Made by a program: the position numbers and the translations under genes
Assembly: GCA_023227945.1 (NCBI GenBank)
Contig: JALOCC010000004.1
Span: 1-64,000 of the forward strand
DNA length: 64,000 nucleotides
Reading direction: 5' to 3'
Source: Candidatus Omnitrophota bacterium
Lineage (GTDB): Bacteria; Omnitrophota; Gorgyraeia; Duberdicusellales; 4484-171
The notes under the pieces: model-generated
What the model was told of the DNA's origin: nothing
The model's input: only the letters and a program-made list of their open reading frames with translations
The model's database searches: none
Part shown: positions 59,820 through 64,000 of the stretch, one piece after another
Layout: every line of letters starts with the position of its first letter
Position numbering within the stretch: position 1 is the stretch's first letter

Positions 59820-61752
59820 TTTTGGTCTCCTCTAAGAATTTGTTAAAATCTACTTTATATTTTTCTGCTTCCCTGCGTGCATCTTCTAAATTTGCGGTTT
59901 TTACATATATTTTTGCTAAAAGAGTATGTGCGCTTTCCAAAGAGGGATTAAAAAATAAACTGTTGCGGCAATACATAAAAGCCTTGTCGTAACTGCCCTG
60001 TCTGTAATAAATTTTCGCAAGAAGCAGATATGCTTCGTCATTGTTTGGATAAATCTTTATTATTTCATTTAAATATTCTTTACTTTTTTCGTAATAACCC
60101 AAAAAGTATAAAACTTTTGCTTTATCGAGATAACTTTTCACATAAGGCATTTTGAGCTTGATATTTTTAATCAAATCAAGCTTCTCGACATTCAAAGAAC
60201 CAAAGTCAACTATAAGAGCCTTTAACGAAGGGTCTTTCTCGATAAGATCATCTTTGACAAAAATTATTCCATCCCAGCCAAAATATACGCATTTAAAGCC
60301 TTTTTCGTTGATATACTTTATGCTCGATGAAGGGGTATCTGCAAAATAACACATGATAAACCCGTCCAAATCATATTTTTTTATTGCATATTTTAACGCA
60401 GCTTCATTGCCTCTAATGATTTGTGTATACATATCAAAAAATTCTGGCCCGTAGAAATCCGCCCGTCCGTCGATAAAAACCTTTCTTTGCGGGAAAAAAT
60501 TAAATATTAAATGGGCGCCAATGTTAAATGTGTTAAACATTCGCTCGGGGAGCTTATGTTTTTCTATAAAATCAAGCATATCTTTGGGATTTTCATAAGG
60601 GTCTATATTTAAAAAAGCGGATTTTACGTTGATTTCCTGATTTTGGGTAATTAATGCCCGTCCGCGGCCGGGGAAACTTTTAAGTTGCTGGAACATGCTT
60701 ATAGAGAAAACGATAGCCAGTACAATAAAGAATAATTTCAGCAATTTAAAGCCTTTTTCTTTCAAAATATTTTTCAACAAAAAATCTTTTATCTGCGAAT
60801 ACCTGTCAACGAATACAGCTATTGCAACTGGAACGAAAAAATACATATTACGCAGAGAGTTTGAAGAAAATATAGCCAAGGCTATTATCAGGCCTACATA
60901 GAAAAAATTTAGTTTATGCAAGAAAACAAGGCACACTAAAGAAAATAGTATGAAATTAAAGAAAATCCGGTTATGCGAAAAATCCGAAAAGGGGCTTTGG
61001 AGCTCTTGAATGTATTTATAAAATATTTTTTGGTTGCCGGATGCGATATCTTTTAAAATTGTTAAAGGGTACTTAATTGTTTGAATGGGTTGGGGAGTTA
61101 AAAAACAGGCGAGAAAAGTTAATACAAAAATTATTTTAACTGTGTTATAAAAAGCTATATCAGTTTCTTTATTTTTTATCTTGCCCAGTAAAAGATAGAT
61201 AAGTAAAACAGCCGGCCCTAAAAAGAAAAATCCGTGGATATTGACCCAAAAAACCTGAATTAATGGAAGAAAGAAAAGCAGCCATTTTTTCTTAAAAACA
61301 AAGGGCGTCAAGAATAAAATAAAAAAGAGAAAACTGAAATTATCCGGCCGCAAAGTAAATCGCCCGAAAGATACCTGAAGCCCATAAAAAATAAGCGGGA
61401 AACTAAACATCCACTCAGTTTTTAGCGAAAAAATCGCAAGCATCAGGAAGGCTAGGCAAAAAACCGCGGTTCGTAAAAAGAAAAACCCATCAATTCCCCA
61501 ATTTTTGTAGAGCGAGTAAATTAAAACCTGATAAAACCATTCATGGTTAGTCCAGGGGCTGCCTGCCTTGGAAAAAGAAAATATGTCCTCCTTGGGAATA
61601 CTTTTGTGCGTGACGATATATTCTCCGCACTTGGTATGAAAAAAATAATCCGCATCATTTAAGTTGTAGGAAACACATAAAACTAAAAATGCGAAAAAGA
61701 TGAAAAAAACCGGAAATTTTAAAAATTCAACCGCTTTATTGCCCATTTGCAT
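59806..61752 (-). CDS. Polytopic membrane protein with C-terminal TPR repeats
   Basis: A 648-residue protein. The first 350 residues hold about ten membrane helices with a lumen-side segment TKCGEYIVTHKSIPKEDIFS near residue 35 and NHEWFYQVLIY. This is the layout of the PMT-like/DUF2723-type group of putative glycosyltransferases, but I do not see a clear acidic catalytic pair. A soluble domain (about 370-520) includes INPDENPKDML-like text and KVFIDGRADFYGPEFFDMYT. Three TPR units end the protein (DKAKVLYFLGYYEKSKEYLN, NDEAYLLLAKIYYRQGSYDK). Function unknown. Confidence 0.7.
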   Translation of the reverse strand: MQMGNKAVEFLKFPVFFIFFAFLVLCVSYNLNDADYFFHTKCGEYIVTHKSIPKEDIFSFSKAGSPWTNHEWFYQVLIYSLYKNWGIDGFFFLRTAVFCLAFLMLAIFSLKTEWMFSFPLIFYGLQVSFGRFTLRPDNFSFLFFILFLTPFVFKKKWLLFFLPLIQVFWVNIHGFFFLGPAVLLIYLLLGKIKNKETDIAFYNTVKIIFVLTFLACFLTPQPIQTIKYPLTILKDIASGNQKIFYKYIQELQSPFSDFSHNRIFFNFILFSLVCLVFLHKLNFFYVGLIIALAIFSSNSLRNMYFFVPVAIAVFVDRYSQIKDFLLKNILKEKGFKLLKLFFIVLAIVFSISMFQQLKSFPGRGRALITQNQEINVKSAFLNIDPYENPKDMLDFIEKHKLPERMFNTFNIGAHLIFNFFPQRKVFIDGRADFYGPEFFDMYTQIIRGNEAALKYAIKKYDLDGFIMCYFADTPSSSIKYINEKGFKCVYFGWDGIIFVKDDLIEKDPSLKALIVDFGSLNVEKLDLIKNIKLKMPYVKSYLDKAKVLYFLGYYEKSKEYLNEIIKIYPNNDEAYLLLAKIYYRQGSYDKAFMYCRNSLFFNPSLESAHTLLAKIYVKTANLEDARREAEKYKVDFNKFLEETKNEKY

Positions 61753-61781
61753 TTTTGGATAATTTTGAAGCTTGTATAAGT

Positions 61782-62324
61782 TTAATGATTCTTGGCTGCT
61801 TCGTGGCCCCTAGACAATGCTTTGATGTTAATATTTAGCATAGAACTATTGGCGCTAAAGATTTTTTTTAAAATCCCGGTAATTGTTTCCTGCTTAAGAA
61901 TATCCGGATTTAGTTGGATAAGCGCGCCTAAAGCAACTACATTTGCACATCTTATATCTCCGCATTTAAGGGCAACCTTGCTTAACGGAAGATAAATTAT
62001 CTTTTTAGCTGATAAATTTGGTTTGTCTTGTATGAGGTCTGAATTCAATATTAAGGTACAATTTTTGTCCAATCGATTTTTGAATTTCTCCAGAGATTGC
62101 TGGTTTAATATTATTGCCGCGTCAGGCGTTTCAACGAGTGGGGATGCAATAGGCTTATCTGAAATCTTTACATAGCAATACGCAGTCCCCCCTCTTACTT
62201 CTGGCCCATAAGAAGGGAAATACGTTGTGAATTTATTTTCTAAAATTGCTGCGGCGGCAATTACTTTGCCAAGGCTCATTAAACCTTGCCCGCCTGCACC
62301 GGATAGTAGTATATCTACTTTCAT
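61782..62324 (-). CDS. korC: 2-oxoacid:ferredoxin oxidoreductase, gamma subunit
   Basis: Gamma subunit of a pyruvate/2-oxoglutarate/2-oxoisovalerate ferredoxin oxidoreductase, 180 residues. It starts VDILLSGAGGQGLMSLGKVI (family GxGGQGxxxxG motif). TYFPSYGPEVRGGTAYCYVK is the second signature. The gene order korA-korB-korC with separate subunits fits KorABC or VorABC complexes that decarboxylate 2-oxoacids in anaerobes. The exact 2-oxoacid is not determined by these motifs. Confidence 0.88.
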   Translation of the reverse strand: MKVDILLSGAGGQGLMSLGKVIAAAAILENKFTTYFPSYGPEVRGGTAYCYVKISDKPIASPLVETPDAAIILNQQSLEKFKNRLDKNCTLILNSDLIQDKPNLSAKKIIYLPLSKVALKCGDIRCANVVALGALIQLNPDILKQETITGILKKIFSANSSMLNINIKALSRGHEAAKNH

Positions 62325-62335
62325 AATTTAAATTT

Positions 62336-62424
62336 GCATCGATTCTCGATGCTAGATCCTAGATACTTGTTGTCTTTATTTTTTACGAGCATCTAGTATC
62401 AAGCATCTAGCATCTAAATCGTTA
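62336..62424. repeat. Intergenic word palindrome, TCTCGATGCTAGATCC family
   Basis: Between korB and korC. GATTCTCGATGCTAGATCC, TAGATACTTG on the left; ACGAGCATCTAGTATCAAGC and ATCTAGCATC on the right. Confidence 0.75.
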
Positions 62425-62425
62425 T

Positions 62426-63163
62426 TCATGTTGATTTAATAACTCCCAAAGGAAACGTTTTTACCATTTCTTCATCTATCCACTTCATTGCATCATGTGG
62501 CTTTTTCTGCCAAACCGTAGGACAGGGGCTTAAAACTTCAACTATCGAAAAACCTTTATTTTCTAATTGATTTGTAAAAGCTTTTTTGATGTATGAGCGC
62601 GCTTTTATTATTTCTTTTGGGCTGGAAACCGCGGCGCGCGCTGCAAAATTAACCCCTTCGAGGCTGGCTAAAATTTCACTAAATTTTATAGGCCAACCTT
62701 CTTTAGCTTTGGGGCTTCGCCCCCAAGGTGTAGTTATTGTTATTTGGCCGGTAAGCGTTGTTGGCGCCATTTGCCCTCCAGTCATACCATAGCAGGCATT
62801 ATTTACAAAAATACAGCTAACGTTCTCGCCTCTATTTGCCGTATGAAAAGTTTCTGCCATTCCTATGGAAACCAGGTCTCCATCGCCCTGATACGTAAAA
62901 ACAACGTTCTCTGGCCGGCATCTTTTTATTCCGGTTGCAACCGCAAGCGCCCTTCCATGCGCGGCCTCGCAAACATCAAAATCCCAATAATCGTATGCAA
63001 CAACCGCGCAGCCAACCGGAGCGACTCCTATTGTCTTTTCGCGAAGCCCAAGCTCATCGATTACTTCGGCAACTAATCGATGCAAAATTCCGTGGCCGCA
63101 ACCGGAGCAATAATGGGTTGCAGCATCCCTCAACGAAACTGGCCTTGTAAATTTTGACTTCAT
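62426..63163 (-). CDS. korB: 2-oxoacid:ferredoxin oxidoreductase, beta subunit
   Basis: Thiamine-diphosphate subunit, 245 residues from ATG 63163 (MKSKFTRPVSLRD). It has HYCSGCGHGILHRLVAEVID at the start. The TPP/Mg motif is FTYQGDGDLVSIGMAETFHT, then IFVNNACYGMTGGQMAPTT. EVLSPCPTVWQKKPHDAMKW closes it. It works with korA upstream and korC downstream, using ferredoxin as electron acceptor. Confidence 0.92.
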   Translation of the reverse strand: MKSKFTRPVSLRDAATHYCSGCGHGILHRLVAEVIDELGLREKTIGVAPVGCAVVAYDYWDFDVCEAAHGRALAVATGIKRCRPENVVFTYQGDGDLVSIGMAETFHTANRGENVSCIFVNNACYGMTGGQMAPTTLTGQITITTPWGRSPKAKEGWPIKFSEILASLEGVNFAARAAVSSPKEIIKARSYIKKAFTNQLENKGFSIVEVLSPCPTVWQKKPHDAMKWIDEEMVKTFPLGVIKST

Positions 63164-63171
63164 GTTATGCA

Positions 63172-63290
63172 ACAATTATACGTAGCACGTCACACGTATC
63201 CTCGCCACCATATAAAAACATTTAGGCGAGTCCACTTGGAGTGGAGGTAACACGTCTTTTAAAACGTGCTACTTGTTACGTGGTACTTTT
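63172..63290. repeat. Intergenic word palindrome, CGTAGCACGTCACACG family
   Basis: Between korA and korB. TATACGTAGCACGTCACACG, GTAACACGTC on the left; AAAACGTGCTACTTGTTACG on the right. The end overlaps the last codons of korA. A TAGGCGAGTCCACTTGGAGTG segment lies inside. Confidence 0.7.
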
Positions 63291-64000
63291 AACAAATTTC
63301 ATAATCTCCGTAACCGATGGAATTCCACCGCCGGTTTTGCCAAGAAATTTGACCTCTTTGCCGGGCAATGCAAGTTTTACGTCATCAAGCATTTGGCCGA
63401 GAGATTGTTCAATTACAAATATTTTTTTTATATTTTTGGCGCACTTTTGTAAGCCCGCATCTGGATACGGCCAAAGGCTTATTGGCCTAAATAACCCCGC
63501 TTTTATTTTCTGTTCTCGAAGCATATCAACTGTTTCCCAGGCAATACGTGCCTGCGAGCCATAAGCTATAATAAGATATTTTGCATCTTCTGTTTTATAT
63601 GTGGAACTTCTTTGCTCATTCTGTTTTATTTTTTCCCATTTTTCTCTAAGCTTTTCATTGTGAATCTCGAGCGCTCCTTCCTTAAGAAAAAAAGATTTTG
63701 CTATATTCGCCGGCCGGCCCTTTGCCCCTGTAAGCGCCCACTTTTTGGGAGGAAGTTTTTTCTTAAATTCGCTTTTTGAAGGAAAATCTACCCCCTCCAT
63801 CGCCTGGCCGACGATTGCATCCGCTAAAATTAAAACCGGTGTCCGGTAATAATCCGCCAGATCAAAACCAAGTAAAACTAATTTGGCTGCCTCTTCGGCG
63901 GAAAAAGGGGCGAGTACCGGCGTAAAATAATCGCCGTGGCCGCCGCCGCGGGTTGACTGAAAATAATCACTTTGGCTGGATGTGATATTTCCCAGACCAG
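63276..64000 (-). CDS. korA: 2-oxoacid:ferredoxin oxidoreductase, alpha subunit (C-terminal part)
   Basis: The 5' end lies beyond the window; 241 codons are visible in one open frame. They begin in LGNITSSQSDYFQSTRGGGH and GDYFTPVLAPFSAEEAAKL, the conserved region of the pyrimidine-binding alpha subunit (SSxSDxFQxxRGGxHGD). PVLILADAIVGQAMEGV and YLIIAYGSQARIAWETVDML follow. The C-terminal transketolase-like segment is KAGLFRPISLWPYPDAGL and IFVIEQSLGQMLDDV. It leads the korA-korB-korC run. Confidence 0.92.
   Translation of the reverse strand, partial: GLGNITSSQSDYFQSTRGGGHGDYFTPVLAPFSAEEAAKLVLLGFDLADYYRTPVLILADAIVGQAMEGVDFPSKSEFKKKLPPKKWALTGAKGRPANIAKSFFLKEGALEIHNEKLREKWEKIKQNEQRSSTYKTEDAKYLIIAYGSQARIAWETVDMLREQKIKAGLFRPISLWPYPDAGLQKCAKNIKKIFVIEQSLGQMLDDVKLALPGKEVKFLGKTGGGIPSVTEIMKFVKSTT

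Overview
The window is a 64 kb, AT-rich chromosomal segment from a Gram-negative bacterium. All but one of the convincing genes lie on the minus strand. The envelope is diderm: there is an outer-membrane secretin, lipobox lipoproteins and a type II secretion/type IV pilus-like assembly cluster. Core genes are ordinary bacterial ones (rho, coaE, polA, gap-pgk-tpiA-secG, rpsA, nadD-proA-proB-obgE-rplU, glnS, gltX). A ferredoxin-dependent 2-oxoacid oxidoreductase (korABC-like) points to anaerobic metabolism. The overall gene style suggests an uncultivated lineage of the Omnitrophota/PVC kind. This is inference from gene order and protein feel, not a phylogeny.

Layout in window coordinates. 1-5 kb: start of rho, coaE, glgA, polA. 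5-12 kb: the glycolytic run gap-pgk-tpiA-secG plus a TPR exported protein, and two tandem GalT-family genes, the second lacking the catalytic histidine. 12-25 kb: a 13-gene secretion operon read gspE, F, G, H, I, J, K, pilM-N, pilO, a MerR-type HTH protein, an ExeA-type ATPase, a GspC-like protein and a secretin with a TonB-C-like tail. 25-31 kb: accessory envelope genes (methyltransferase, glycine-rich exported protein, PMT-type glycosyltransferase, four small lipoproteins). 31-41 kb: a SpvB-like protein followed by a 2110-residue Rhs protein with a candidate ADP-ribosyltransferase tip and a small candidate immunity gene. 41-53 kb: fic, tyrS, rpsA, plsC, a phosphohexomutase, nadD, a nucleotidyltransferase, proA, proB, a divergent obgE and rplU. 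53-57 kb: an MbfA-like iron exporter, a GIY-YIG protein beside tRNA-Gln, and a gene-poor stretch with structured RNA signals and two small envelope proteins. 57-64 kb: glnS, gltX, a membrane-TPR protein and korC-korB-korA (korA runs off the end).

The most interesting signals are outside ordinary genes. (1) The gspE operon and the spvB-rhs operon are driven by near-identical promoter modules: TTGACA, 17 bp, TATAYC, then a 14-bp LacI-type operator with the same spacing. This suggests the secretion machine and its possible giant substrates are co-controlled. (2) Two convergent small envelope genes at 55.8-56.4 kb carry homologous, strongly folded 5' leaders with a compensatory base-pair change: a candidate new cis-regulatory RNA. 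(3) Over twenty intergenic gaps hold imperfect palindromes, each half built of a degenerate 7-10 nt word repeated several times. (4) Accessory genes (fic, a nucleotidyltransferase, a glycosyltransferase) are bracketed by duplicated ends of the neighbouring gene, which looks like a recurrent mode of gene insertion.
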